DNA from: Pseudonocardia oceani
GTDB taxonomy: Bacteria > Actinomycetota > Actinomycetes > Mycobacteriales > Pseudonocardiaceae
Direction: 5' to 3'
Assembly (NCBI RefSeq): GCF_019263585.2
Contig: NZ_JADQDF010000001.1
Location: 3,038,001-3,102,000 of the forward strand
DNA: 64,000 nt
Part shown: piece by piece, positions 44,162 to 52,648 of the stretch
Layout of the letters: each line of letters begins with the position of its first letter
How positions within the stretch are numbered: position 1 is the stretch's first letter
Translations under genes and position numbers: made by a program
The notes under the pieces: generated by a model
What the model saw: only the letters and a program-made list of their open reading frames with translations
What the model was told of the DNA's origin: nothing
Database searches by the model: none

Positions 44162-44977
44162 GTGGCGGGACGGGTCGAGGGCAAGGTCGCACTGATCACC
44201 GGGGCGGCACGGGGCATGGGCCGCGCGCACGCCGTCCGGCTGGCCGCGGAGGGCGCCGACGTCGTGCTGGTCGACGTGTGCGCGCCCCTGCCCGGCGTCG
44301 CCTACGAGTCGGCGACGCCCGCCGACCTCGAGGAGACGGTGGCGCTGGTCGAGAAGGCCGGGCGGCGGGCGGTCGCGGCGCAGCTCGACGTCCGCGACCT
44401 CGACGCGCTGCGCGCGGCCGTCGACGGGGCGGTGGCCGGCCTCGGGCGCCTCGACGTGGTCGTCGCCAACGCGGGGATCTGCGTGCCGCGCGCCTGGGAC
44501 CAGGTGACGCCGCAGATCTTCGAGGACACGATGAGCACCAACGTCACCGGCGTCTGGAACACGGTGATGGCGGGCGCGCCGCACCTGGTGGCGGCGGGCG
44601 GCGGGTCGATCGTGCTGGTCAGCTCGGCCGCCGGGATCAAGGTGCAGCCGTTCATGGTGCCCTACACCGCCAGCAAGTTCGCCGTGCGCGGCATGGCCAA
44701 GGCGTTCGCGGCGGAGCTCGCGAAGCACCACATCCGCGTCAACAGCCTGCACCCCACGGGCGTCGCGACCCCGATGGGCAGCGGCGACATGCAGGCCGTT
44801 CTCGGCGCCGCGATGGCCGGCGACCAGCGGCTGGGCATGATGTTCGCGAACATGCTGCCGGTGGAGACCACGCAGCCCGAGGACGTGGCCGACTCGGTCC
44901 TGTTCCTCGCCTCCGACGAGTCCCGCTACGTCACGGCGCACGAGCTCGCGCCCGACGCCGGCGTCACGGAGTTCTGA
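44162..44977 (+). CDS. Mycofactocin-type SDR oxidoreductase
   Basis: 271-residue short-chain dehydrogenase with nucleotide motif ALITGAARGMGRAHAVRLA and catalytic SSAAG plus YTASK (about 185-189). The long insertion after strand 2 (CAPLPGVAYESATPADLEET) marks the mycofactocin-coupled SDR class, whose bound NAD(H) is recycled by the peptide-derived cofactor mycofactocin. Substrate is probably an alcohol; none is evident. GTG 44162 follows GAGGTGG. Overlaps the esterase gene (TGATG). Confidence 0.9.
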   Translation: MAGRVEGKVALITGAARGMGRAHAVRLAAEGADVVLVDVCAPLPGVAYESATPADLEETVALVEKAGRRAVAAQLDVRDLDALRAAVDGAVAGLGRLDVVVANAGICVPRAWDQVTPQIFEDTMSTNVTGVWNTVMAGAPHLVAAGGGSIVLVSSAAGIKVQPFMVPYTASKFAVRGMAKAFAAELAKHHIRVNSLHPTGVATPMGSGDMQAVLGAAMAGDQRLGMMFANMLPVETTQPEDVADSVLFLASDESRYVTAHELAPDAGVTEF

Positions 44978-45927
44978 TGGCGCCCCTCGACCTGCGGGTG
45001 CGGCTGCTCGCGCGGGTGCTGCGCGCGAGCAGCTCGATCACCACGATGGACGCGGCCGCCATCGCCCGCGCGCAGACCACGACGATCCCGCACAACCCGG
45101 TCACCGACCTGCTGTTCGGCGGCGTGGCCCCCGGAGTCGTGCTCACCGACGCCACCGCCACGGGCCAGACCGGCCCGATCCCGGTGCGGGTCTACCGGCC
45201 CACCACCGCGGGCGCCGGGCCGCTGCCGCTCGTCGTCAACATCCACGGGGGCGGCTGGGTGCTCGGCTCGCTCGACCAGTCCGACTGGCTGTGCAGCCAG
45301 GTCGCGGCCGGCGTCGGCGCGGTCGTCGTGTCGCTGGACTACCGGCTCGCGCCCGGTCACCCCTGGCCCGCCGCGGGCGAGGACTGCTACGCCGCGCTCG
45401 TCGACCTGGTGGAGCGGGCGGCCGAGCTCGGCGCCGACCCGCGGCGCGTGGCCGTGATGGGCGACAGCGCGGGCGGCAACCTCTCCGCCGTCGTCGCGCT
45501 GATGGCGCGTGACCGCTCCGGGCCCGCGATCGCGTTCCAGGCGCTGCTCTACCCGGCCACGGACCTCACGCTGGGGAGCCCGTCGATCGAGGAGAACGCG
45601 CAGGCGCCGATCATCGGGAAGGCCGACGTCCTGGCCTTCCGCGATCACTACCTCGGCGACCAGGACCCCCGCGATCCCTACGCGTCGCCGCTGTTCGCCC
45701 CCGACCACGCCGGGCTCCCACCCGCGCTGGTGCAGGTGGCCGAGCACGACCCGATCCGCGACGACGGGCTGCGCTACGCCGAGGCCCTGCGCGCGGCCGG
45801 CGTCCCGGTGCGCGCGACGACCTACGTCGGCATGCCGCACGGGTACCTGTCGTTCCCGCGGTTCTGCCGCGCGGCGCCGCAGGCGCTCGCCGAGCTCACC
45901 GCGGAGCTGCGGGCCGCGCTGACCTGA
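44977..45927 (+). CDS. Alpha/beta hydrolase, hormone-sensitive lipase family
   Basis: 316-residue esterase. The HSL oxyanion motif HGGGWVLGS is at about residues 89-97 and the nucleophile serine is in GDSAGGN (about 164-170). The acid and histidine are in EHDPIRDDG and GMPHGYLSF near the C-terminus. Likely a short-chain carboxylesterase. ATG 44977 shares its A with the SDR stop (TGATG), so an ester hydrolase and an alcohol dehydrogenase are coupled, which suggests ester breakdown followed by alcohol oxidation (inference). Confidence 0.9.
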   Translation: MAPLDLRVRLLARVLRASSSITTMDAAAIARAQTTTIPHNPVTDLLFGGVAPGVVLTDATATGQTGPIPVRVYRPTTAGAGPLPLVVNIHGGGWVLGSLDQSDWLCSQVAAGVGAVVVSLDYRLAPGHPWPAAGEDCYAALVDLVERAAELGADPRRVAVMGDSAGGNLSAVVALMARDRSGPAIAFQALLYPATDLTLGSPSIEENAQAPIIGKADVLAFRDHYLGDQDPRDPYASPLFAPDHAGLPPALVQVAEHDPIRDDGLRYAEALRAAGVPVRATTYVGMPHGYLSFPRFCRAAPQALAELTAELRAALT

Positions 45928-45939
45928 GCGGTCGGCCGT

Positions 45940-46455
45940 TCACCAGAGCCGGGGCCGGGTCTGCGGCGGCCCCGGCGGGCGGTCCGGGATCGGCGCGGGG
46001 GCCGACCGCGCCGCCCGCCCGGTGCCGAGCAGCGCCCGCAGGTCGGCGCGGGCCACGGCCGGGCGCCCGGTGTCGACGGCGATGACCGGCGCGACCTTCC
46101 GCAGGAACCCGACCAGCCGCTCGTCGGCCAGGTCGTGCACGCGGTCGACCGCCCCGGCCACGATGACGTGCGGCTCCAGCGCGGCGACGGCCCGCGGGTC
46201 GGGCGCGCGGTCGGCGCCGACGGTCTCGACGCCGTCGAGGCTCCCGGCGCAGCCGACGAGCTCGGCCCCCAGCTCGCGCAGCAGCGCGCCGACCACCTCG
46301 TCGGTGGCGACGAGCCGGCGCACGAGCGGCGGCAGCGTCACCGGCGTGCCCGTGGCGTCGACGAAGGCCCGGCGGCCCCCGGCGGCGCCGATGATCGCGG
46401 TGAGCGCGGCCGTCCGCACCGGCTGCTCACGCGGGTTCTCCGAAGTGCTCGACAC
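45940..46455 (-). CDS. Single-lobe FecB/TroA-like protein without signal peptide
   Basis: 171-residue protein. The segment LPPLVRRLVATDEVVGALLR and DRAPDPRAVAALEPHVIVAG match the N-terminal lobe of Fe-siderophore/B12-type ABC binding proteins (usually about 320 residues with a signal peptide). Here there is neither an export signal nor the second lobe; it ends with a Pro/Arg-rich tail. It could be a cytoplasmic derivative or a truncated remnant. Start GTG 46455. Just downstream of the homogentisate operon and possibly in its transcript. Confidence 0.6.
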   Translation of the reverse strand: MSSTSENPREQPVRTAALTAIIGAAGGRRAFVDATGTPVTLPPLVRRLVATDEVVGALLRELGAELVGCAGSLDGVETVGADRAPDPRAVAALEPHVIVAGAVDRVHDLADERLVGFLRKVAPVIAVDTGRPAVARADLRALLGTGRAARSAPAPIPDRPPGPPQTRPRLW

Positions 46456-46469
46456 GCTGCGAGCGTAGG

Positions 46470-47654
46470 TCAGTCGTGCGCCCCGCGGGCGCGTGCGACG
46501 GTGCCGGAGACCTCGCCGAAGCCGATCCGGGTGCCGCCCGGGCCCGGCGCGGTGGCCGAGATCGTCACCTCGTCGCCGTCGAGCAGGAACGTCCGCTGCT
46601 CCCCCTTGACGGTGACCGGCTCCTTCCCGCCCCAGGTCAGCTCGATGAACGCCCCGCGCTGGCGCGGCTCGGGCCCCGAGACCGTCCCGGAGGCGAACAG
46701 GTCGCCGGTGCGCGCCGACGCCCCGTTGACGGTGAGGTGCGCGAGCATCTGCGCGGGCGACCAGTACATCTCCCGGTAGGGCGGGCGCGCGACCTCCTCG
46801 CCGTTCCACTCCACCACCAGGTCGACGTCGAGCCCCCAGTCCTCGCCCCCGCGCAGGTAGGGCAGCGGCTGCGGGTCCTGCCCGGGCAGCGGCATGCGCG
46901 CGGCCTCCAGCGCGGCGAGGGGCACCAACCACGGGCTCACCGAGGTGGCGAAGCTCTTGCCCAGGTGCGGCCCCAGCGGCACGTACTCCCAGGCCTGCAG
47001 GTCGCGCGCGGACCAGTCGTTGACCAGGACCGCGCCGAACACGTGCTCGGCGAACTCGTCGACGCCGATCCGCTCCCCCAGCGCCGACCCGGTGCCGACG
47101 ACGAACCCCAGCTCGGCCTCGATGTCCAGGCGCCGGCTCGGGCCGTAGGTCGGGGCGGGCTCGTCGGGCGCCTTGCGCTGCCCGCACGGGCGCACGACCT
47201 CCGTCCCCGACACGACGACGGTCCCGGCCCGGCCGTGGTAGCCGACCGGGAGGTGCTTCCAGTTCGGCATGAGCGGCTCGGAGTCGGGCCGGAACAGGCG
47301 CCCGAGGTTGGTCGCGTGGTGCTCGGAGGCGTAGAAGTCGACGTAGTCGGCCACCGCGAACGGCAGGTGCATCGTCACCGCGGCGACGGGGTGCACGGCG
47401 TCGTCCGGGACGTCCCCGGCCAGCAGCGCGGTGATCCGCTCCCGCACCTGCGTCCAGCGCGCGCGGCCCTGCGCCAGGAACCCGTTGAGCTCGGGCGCGG
47501 CGAACACCGGGTCGTCGAGCAGCCGGGCCAGGTCGACGACGGCGTCACCCAGGCGCACCCCTGCCCGCGGCGGCGCGCCGGGCGTCGAGAAGACGCCGTA
47601 GGGCAGGTTCGCGAGACCGAACGGGGAGCCGTCCGGGACGTCGACGACGGTCAC
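46470..47654 (-). CDS. fahA: Fumarylacetoacetase
   Basis: 394-residue last enzyme of homogentisate breakdown, splitting fumarylacetoacetate to fumarate and acetoacetate. The N-terminal SH3-like domain (about 1-115) starts SPFGLANLPYGVFST; catalytic/metal text includes DYVDFYASEHHATNLG, PVGYHGRAGTVVVSG, DIEAELGFVVG and VNDWSARDLQAWEYVPLGP. GTG 47654 overlaps the hmgA stop (GTGA). Maleylacetoacetate isomerase is not visible nearby and may be elsewhere or not needed. Confidence 0.95.
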   Translation of the reverse strand: MTVVDVPDGSPFGLANLPYGVFSTPGAPPRAGVRLGDAVVDLARLLDDPVFAAPELNGFLAQGRARWTQVRERITALLAGDVPDDAVHPVAAVTMHLPFAVADYVDFYASEHHATNLGRLFRPDSEPLMPNWKHLPVGYHGRAGTVVVSGTEVVRPCGQRKAPDEPAPTYGPSRRLDIEAELGFVVGTGSALGERIGVDEFAEHVFGAVLVNDWSARDLQAWEYVPLGPHLGKSFATSVSPWLVPLAALEAARMPLPGQDPQPLPYLRGGEDWGLDVDLVVEWNGEEVARPPYREMYWSPAQMLAHLTVNGASARTGDLFASGTVSGPEPRQRGAFIELTWGGKEPVTVKGEQRTFLLDGDEVTISATAPGPGGTRIGFGEVSGTVARARGAHD

Positions 47655-48847
47655 CGGGCCGGCCCCCGCCCCGACCAGGTCCAGGCGTAGGCGGGGTCCT
47701 CGGCGGCGACGCCGCCCTCGCCCAGCTCCATCGGGCGGAACGTGTCGACCATGACGGCGAGCTCGTCGAAGAACTCCGCGCCGATCGAGCGCTCCACGGC
47801 GGCGGGCTGCGGGCCGTGGCTGTGGCCGCCGGGGTGCAGGCTGATCGACCCCTGCTCGATGCCCGAGCCCTTGCGGGCCTCGTAGCTGCCGCCGCAGTAG
47901 AACATGATCTCGTCGGAGTCGACGTTGGAGTGGTAGTAGGGCACCGGGATCGACAGCGGGTGGTAGTCGACCTTGCGCGGCACGAAGTTGCAGATCACGA
48001 AGTTGCCGCCCTCGAACACCTGGTGCACGGGCGGTGGCTGGTGCACGCGGCCGGTGATCGGCTCGTAGTCGGCGATGTTGAACGTGTACGGGTAGAGGCA
48101 GCCGTCCCAGCCCACGACGTCGAACGGGTGCGTCGGGTAGACGTAGCGGGTGCCGGTGACCCCACGCGACCCGCGGTGCTTGACCAGTACCTCGACGTCG
48201 GTGCCTTCGGTGAGCAGCGGGCCGTCGGGGCCGTGCAGGTCGCGCTCGCAGTAGGGCGCGTGCTCGAGCAGCTGCCCGTAGCGGGACAGGTAGCGCTTGG
48301 GCGGCGCGATGTGGGAGTTGGCCTCGATCGCGTAGGCCCGCAGCGGCTCCGAGCCCGTGGGCACCCACCGGTGCGTGGTCGAGCGCGGTAGGACCACGTA
48401 GTCGCCCTGGCGCGCGGACAGCGACCCGAACACCGTCTCCACCGTCGCCGACCCGGACTCGACGTACACGCACTCGTCGCCGGTGGCGTTGCGGTAGAGC
48501 GGCGAGGCCTCCCCCGCCACGACGTAGGAGATGCGGACGTCGGCGTTGCCCAGGACCAGGCGGCGCCCGGTGACGACGTCCACGGCCTTCCAGTCCTCGT
48601 CGAACAGGCTGTGCAGCTTCAGGTGGCGCGGCAGCAGCGGGCGGTTCTCGGTGGTCGACTGGTCGGGCAGCTCCCACGGCGTGGCGTCGACGATCGCCGA
48701 CGGCACGCCGGAGTGGTAGAGCAGCGAGGAGTCCGAGGAGAAGCCCTCCTCGCCCATCAGCTCCTCGTAGTAGAGCGCCCCGGCCGCGTCGCGGTGCTGG
48801 GTGTGCCGCTTGGGCGGGATGTCACCGGCTCGTCTGTAGAACGCCAT
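47651..48847 (-). CDS. hmgA: Homogentisate 1,2-dioxygenase
   Basis: 398-residue Fe(II) ring-cleavage dioxygenase turning homogentisate into maleylacetoacetate. Cupin iron ligands are contained in segments YYHSNVDSDEIMFYCGG and SISLHPGGHSHGPQP. The N-terminal part has the family RHTQHRDAAGALYYEELMGE. Start ATG 48847. It overlaps the monooxygenase gene by 26 bases and fahA by four, so the three are co-expressed. Key enzyme in defining this as a homogentisate pathway. Confidence 0.95.
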   Translation of the reverse strand: MAFYRRAGDIPPKRHTQHRDAAGALYYEELMGEEGFSSDSSLLYHSGVPSAIVDATPWELPDQSTTENRPLLPRHLKLHSLFDEDWKAVDVVTGRRLVLGNADVRISYVVAGEASPLYRNATGDECVYVESGSATVETVFGSLSARQGDYVVLPRSTTHRWVPTGSEPLRAYAIEANSHIAPPKRYLSRYGQLLEHAPYCERDLHGPDGPLLTEGTDVEVLVKHRGSRGVTGTRYVYPTHPFDVVGWDGCLYPYTFNIADYEPITGRVHQPPPVHQVFEGGNFVICNFVPRKVDYHPLSIPVPYYHSNVDSDEIMFYCGGSYEARKGSGIEQGSISLHPGGHSHGPQPAAVERSIGAEFFDELAVMVDTFRPMELGEGGVAAEDPAYAWTWSGRGPAR

Positions 48848-50456
48848 GCGGGGTCTCCTCCCTGGAGGTGGTGCGGGCGGCGGCGCGGGCCAGCGCCGTG
48901 GTGATCGACTCTCGGGTGGGTGCGGCGACGACGGCGGCGACGTGGGCGTCCGGGCGGACGACCCACACCTCGTCGGGCCGCGCCCCCAGTGTGGCCGTGA
49001 GCGTGCCGTCGGGGTCGAGCGCGCGCAGGGCGAGGACCCGCACGGGCCCCGGGGCCTCCGCGGCGGCCGCCCGGACGGCGTCGGGGTCGGTGGCGTCGCC
49101 GGTCAGGAGCAGGAAGCCGTCGCGGGCCAGCGCCCGCACCCGCCCCTGCGGCGCGTCGACCGGCGCGTCGGGCAGCAGCACCCCGGGCGCCGCGGGCGGG
49201 ACCTGCCCGCGCGGGGGCCGGCCGTCGAACGGGCGGCGCGGGTCGCCGGTGGTCAGCGGGGAGTCGACGTACCAGAACGGCTCCGAGAGCCGGCCCGAGT
49301 CGACGTCGGCGCGCGCGGCCGGGTCGAGCGCCGCCCGCGCCAGCACCTCCTCGCGGCGCCGCGCCCGCTGCGCGTCGGGCGGCACGAGGAAGTCCATCGT
49401 GGCCGTGGTGACGGCGATGTTCTCCAGCGCCGCGGCGTGCCGCTCGTCGTGGTAGCTGTCGAGCAGCGACTCCGGCGCCCAGCCGTGACCGACGTAGGCG
49501 ATCTTCCAGGCCGCGTTCTCGGCGTCCGCGACGCCCGAGTTGAGCCCGCGGGCCCCGAACGGCGAGACGAGGTGGGCGGCGTCCCCGGCGACGAGGACGC
49601 GGCCGCAGCGCATGCGGTCGACCACGCGGGAGTGGAAGCGGTAGACCGAGTTCCACACGATCTCGTAGGGCCGCTCGCCGACGATCGCGCGGATCCGGGC
49701 GTCCAGGGCGCCCGAGGCGGTCTCGGCGTCGAGGTCGTAGTCGGCGGGCACCTGCCAGTCGATCCGGAACGTGCCGTCCGGGCAGGGGTGGATGAGCACC
49801 TGGCGGCCCGGGTTCCACTCCGGGTCGAAGTGGAAGCGCCGCTCGGTGGCCCAGCCGGGCAGGTCGGTGCGGATGTCGCAGATGAGGAACCGGTCGTCGA
49901 AGGAGTGGCCCGCGAAGCCGACGCCGAGCAGCCGGCGCAGCTCGTCGCTGCGCGCCCCGCCGCAGACGACGAGGTAGGAGCCGCGCACCACCGTGCCGTC
50001 GGCGCAGCGCGCGGTGACGCCGTCGCCGTCCTGCTCGACGTCCGTGACCCGGTGGTCCCAGCGCAGGTCCACCAGCGGCTCGTCGGCGATGCGCTCGTCG
50101 AGGATCTGCTCGGTGCGCGTCTGGGAGATGTTGACGAACGGTGGGAACGCCGGCCGGCCGGGCTCGGCGAAGGCGTAGCTGAACAGCTCGGCGCCGCGGT
50201 GGAACGTGCGCGCCGTCGTCCAGGTGACGCCTTCGTCGGCGATGCGCCGGCCCGCGCCGACGGCCTCCCACACGTCGAGGACGTCGCGCTGCTGGCAGAT
50301 GGCCTTCGAGCCGACGGTGTCGCGCTCGGTGCGCTGGTCGAGCACGACCGTCGGCACGCCCCAGCGGGCGAGCAGCAGCGCGGTCGTCTGCCCGACGGGG
50401 CCGGCGCCGAGTACGACGACCGGGTCGAGCGGCCACGTCGGAGGGGTGGTGGGCAT
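48822..50456 (-). CDS. FAD-dependent aromatic-ring monooxygenase (MhpA-like)
   Basis: 544-residue class A flavin monooxygenase. FAD motifs: VVVLGAGPVGQTTALLLARW at the start, the DG-like motif and GRVLVAGDAAHLVSPFGARG (about 285-304). Its C-terminal thioredoxin-like domain is about 410-530. It most resembles 3-(3-hydroxyphenyl)propionate hydroxylase-type enzymes, so it may hydroxylate a hydroxyphenyl acid to homogentisate, feeding hmgA (3-hydroxyphenylacetate 6-hydroxylation is one idea; inference). Start ATG 50456. Overlaps hmgA. Confidence 0.88.
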   Translation of the reverse strand: MPTTPPTWPLDPVVVLGAGPVGQTTALLLARWGVPTVVLDQRTERDTVGSKAICQQRDVLDVWEAVGAGRRIADEGVTWTTARTFHRGAELFSYAFAEPGRPAFPPFVNISQTRTEQILDERIADEPLVDLRWDHRVTDVEQDGDGVTARCADGTVVRGSYLVVCGGARSDELRRLLGVGFAGHSFDDRFLICDIRTDLPGWATERRFHFDPEWNPGRQVLIHPCPDGTFRIDWQVPADYDLDAETASGALDARIRAIVGERPYEIVWNSVYRFHSRVVDRMRCGRVLVAGDAAHLVSPFGARGLNSGVADAENAAWKIAYVGHGWAPESLLDSYHDERHAAALENIAVTTATMDFLVPPDAQRARRREEVLARAALDPAARADVDSGRLSEPFWYVDSPLTTGDPRRPFDGRPPRGQVPPAAPGVLLPDAPVDAPQGRVRALARDGFLLLTGDATDPDAVRAAAAEAPGPVRVLALRALDPDGTLTATLGARPDEVWVVRPDAHVAAVVAAPTRESITTALARAAARTTSREETPHGVLQTSR

Positions 50457-50493
50457 GGCGGGGGCTCCCGTCGTCGCGCGTGGGGTGGTCGGG

Positions 50494-51453
50494 TCAGCCC
50501 TGCAGCTGCGCCCAGACCTCCTGGTCGCGCTCGGCGGTCCAGATCACCGGCCGCTCGACGCCCGAGAGCTCGTCGAAGAGTCGGGAGACGTCGAAGGGCA
50601 GGCAGTGCTCGAAGATCGGCCAGTGGCCGTAGTCGTCTACGAGGGCGGCGTGGCTGGCCTCGAAGGCTTCCTTGAGCGTGCCACCGCGCTGCTGGACCGC
50701 CCCCACCTCGCGCAGCATGACCTGCAGGAACCCGCGCGTCTGCTCGACGGCGGCGTCGACCTCCGCGCGCCCGCGGCTGACCGCACCCCGCCCGCCGACG
50801 AGCTGCTCGGCGCCGACGGCCTTGATGCGGTCGAGCGTGAGGCCCGCCCAGTCGCGGTGGAAGGCGTCACCGGTGTAGAGCGCGGCCTGGGCCTCGACGA
50901 GGTCGCCCGCGAACAGGATCCGGTGCTGCGGCAGCCACGCGGTGATGTCGCCCTCGGTGTGCCCGCGGCCGTGGTACTGCAGCACGAGCTCGCCGCGGTC
51001 GCCGCCGAGGTCGATCGTCAGCCGGTCGGCGAAGGTGAGGGTGGGCCAGGTCAGGCCGGGCACCGACTCGGCGGCCTCGGCGAGGCGGGGCATGCGCGCG
51101 AACTCGCTGGCCCAGTCCTGCTCGCCGCGCTCGGCGATGAGGTCGCGGGTGATCTCGTGCGACACGATCGTCTCGGCGTCGAACGCGCTGGCGCCGAGCA
51201 CGCGGACCGCGTGGTAGTGCGAGAGCACCAGGTAGCGCACGGGCTTGTCGGTGTGCTCGCGCAGCATCGCGAGCCAGCGGCGCGCCGCGACCGGCGTGGC
51301 GAGGGCCTCGAAGCAGACGAGGAAGTCCTCGCCCTCGATCGCGCCGATGTTCGGGTCGCCCTCGGCGGTCAGCGCGTAGACGCCGTCGGCCAGCACCTCG
51401 AGGGTCTGCTCCTTGACGGCGGTGTCGGCGGACGAGGCGAACGGCTTGGCCAT
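50494..51453 (-). CDS. Metallo-beta-lactamase-fold protein with altered metal site
   Basis: 319-residue MBL-fold protein, first gene of the homogentisate operon. The fold is recognisable (GVYALTAEGDPNIGAIEGED; HGRGHTEGD with His165; FAGDLVEAQ with Asp184). But the central HxHxDH metal motif reads HYHAVR at 79-84: the Asp and third His are replaced by Val83 and Arg84. It may bind one metal only or be a non-hydrolytic member. GTCC leader with GGAGGA precedes ATG 51453. Its role in aromatic catabolism is unknown; cleavage of a lactone or thioester would fit a typical member. Confidence 0.82.
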   Translation of the reverse strand: MAKPFASSADTAVKEQTLEVLADGVYALTAEGDPNIGAIEGEDFLVCFEALATPVAARRWLAMLREHTDKPVRYLVLSHYHAVRVLGASAFDAETIVSHEITRDLIAERGEQDWASEFARMPRLAEAAESVPGLTWPTLTFADRLTIDLGGDRGELVLQYHGRGHTEGDITAWLPQHRILFAGDLVEAQAALYTGDAFHRDWAGLTLDRIKAVGAEQLVGGRGAVSRGRAEVDAAVEQTRGFLQVMLREVGAVQQRGGTLKEAFEASHAALVDDYGHWPIFEHCLPFDVSRLFDELSGVERPVIWTAERDQEVWAQLQG

Positions 51454-51550
51454 GGGGACGGTCCTCCGGGTGATCGTCAAAGGTTTTACTACTTGGAGGA
51501 CGGTAGGGCCTGACGTCCATGAACGCCACCGCGCTGTGACGCGCGCCACA

Positions 51551-52105
51551 TCAGCGGCGGCGGCTGACCCACTCCTGGTCGTGCGCGGCGCGGGCCAGCT
51601 TGCGCAGCACGGCGTTGAGCGTGCCGAGCTCGTCGGGGGTCAGCAGGCCGGCCCACTCCGCCTCGCGCCGGTTGTGCACGAGGAAGACCTCCTCCAGCGC
51701 GGCGCTCCCCTTCCCGGTGAGCGACAGGACGACCGTGCGGCCGTCGCGGGCGTCCGGGCCGCGTTCCAGTACGCCCGATGCGTCCAGCGTCTTCGACAGG
51801 CTCGACACCGCCGCCCGGCTCATGCCCGCCAGCGCGGCGGCGCGCCCGGCCTCCTGCGGCCCCGACACCCACAGCGTGAACACCAACCGGAACGCCGACC
51901 AGCTCCAGCCCGCGGGCCGGTGCACCGTCGACTCCAGGTCGTAGACCACCGTGTTCGCGACGCGGTGCAGCAGCAGGACCATCGCCATCGCCGACCGGTC
52001 GGTGCCGGGCAGCCGCTCCGCGGTGGTGTCGAGGGCGATCTCGGCGAAGGACAGGAAGTCGTCGCTGCCGGACAGCTCGGGACCGGGTTGCGGGGGCGTG
52101 GGCAC
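51551..52105 (-). CDS. MarR-family regulator
   Basis: 184-residue winged-helix MarR protein. The DNA-binding part (about 75-140) includes QEAGRAAALAGMSRAAVSSL and the wing GPDARDGRTVVLSLTGKG. Aromatic ligand response is usual for the family. It lies 97 bases upstream of the MBL gene in the same direction; that gap carries an AT-rich stretch at 51479-51501 (AAGGTTTTACTACTTGG) that stands out and may be the promoter/operator of the catabolic operon. Start GTG 52105. Confidence 0.87.
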   Translation of the reverse strand: MPTPPQPGPELSGSDDFLSFAEIALDTTAERLPGTDRSAMAMVLLLHRVANTVVYDLESTVHRPAGWSWSAFRLVFTLWVSGPQEAGRAAALAGMSRAAVSSLSKTLDASGVLERGPDARDGRTVVLSLTGKGSAALEEVFLVHNRREAEWAGLLTPDELGTLNAVLRKLARAAHDQEWVSRRR

Positions 52106-52155
52106 GGACCGATGGTAGGAGTCGACACAGGTCGTCGGCGTGGCCGACCGGCCCC

Positions 52156-52583
52156 GCACGACTGGCGCAGGTGCGCCTGCCCGCCTGGAGCCGCGGGCGC
52201 GTGGCGGTCGTCGGCGACGCCGCCTACTGCGCCTCGCCGGTGAGCGGGATGAGCACCAGCCTCGCCCCCGTCGGCGCCTACGTGCTGGCGGGCGAGCTCG
52301 CCGCGCACGACGACCACCGCGCCGCGTTCGCCGAGACCGAGGAGCGGATGCGGCCCCACGTCGACGCCGCCCAGGACCTGTCGCCCGGCGTGCCGTGGAT
52401 CGCGCACCCGCGCGCCCGCCCCGGCGTGGCCGCCTGCAGACCGCGATCCGTGTCGTCGGGAGCACCCCGGCGCGGCGGGTGGGGACGGTGGTCGGTGCGG
52501 TGGCGGGGCTGTTCTCCGGCCCGTCGTCCGAGCTCGTCGACCTCTCCGGCTCCCCCTCCATCGCGGCTTCTACGGCTCTCTAG
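52156..52583 (+). pseudogene. Remnant of an FAD-dependent monooxygenase (TetX/PHBH-like)
   Basis: Only the C-terminal third of a flavin monooxygenase remains: RLAQVRLPAWSRGRVAVVGD (52159 on) then AYCASPVSGMSTSLA and VGAYVLAGELAAHD, which is the GD motif region. Around 52429-52430 two extra bases change the frame; the continuation from 52431 reads RLQTAIRVVGSTPARRVGTV and ends at 52583. The first two thirds with the FAD start motif are absent. A decayed gene, convergent neither with MarR nor needed by cbs. Confidence 0.85.
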
Positions 52584-52648
52584 CGCTGCTGCTACACGGC
52601 GGTCGAGACCCGCAGAGCGCACGGCCGGCGCGCCGCACATGATGGGGC

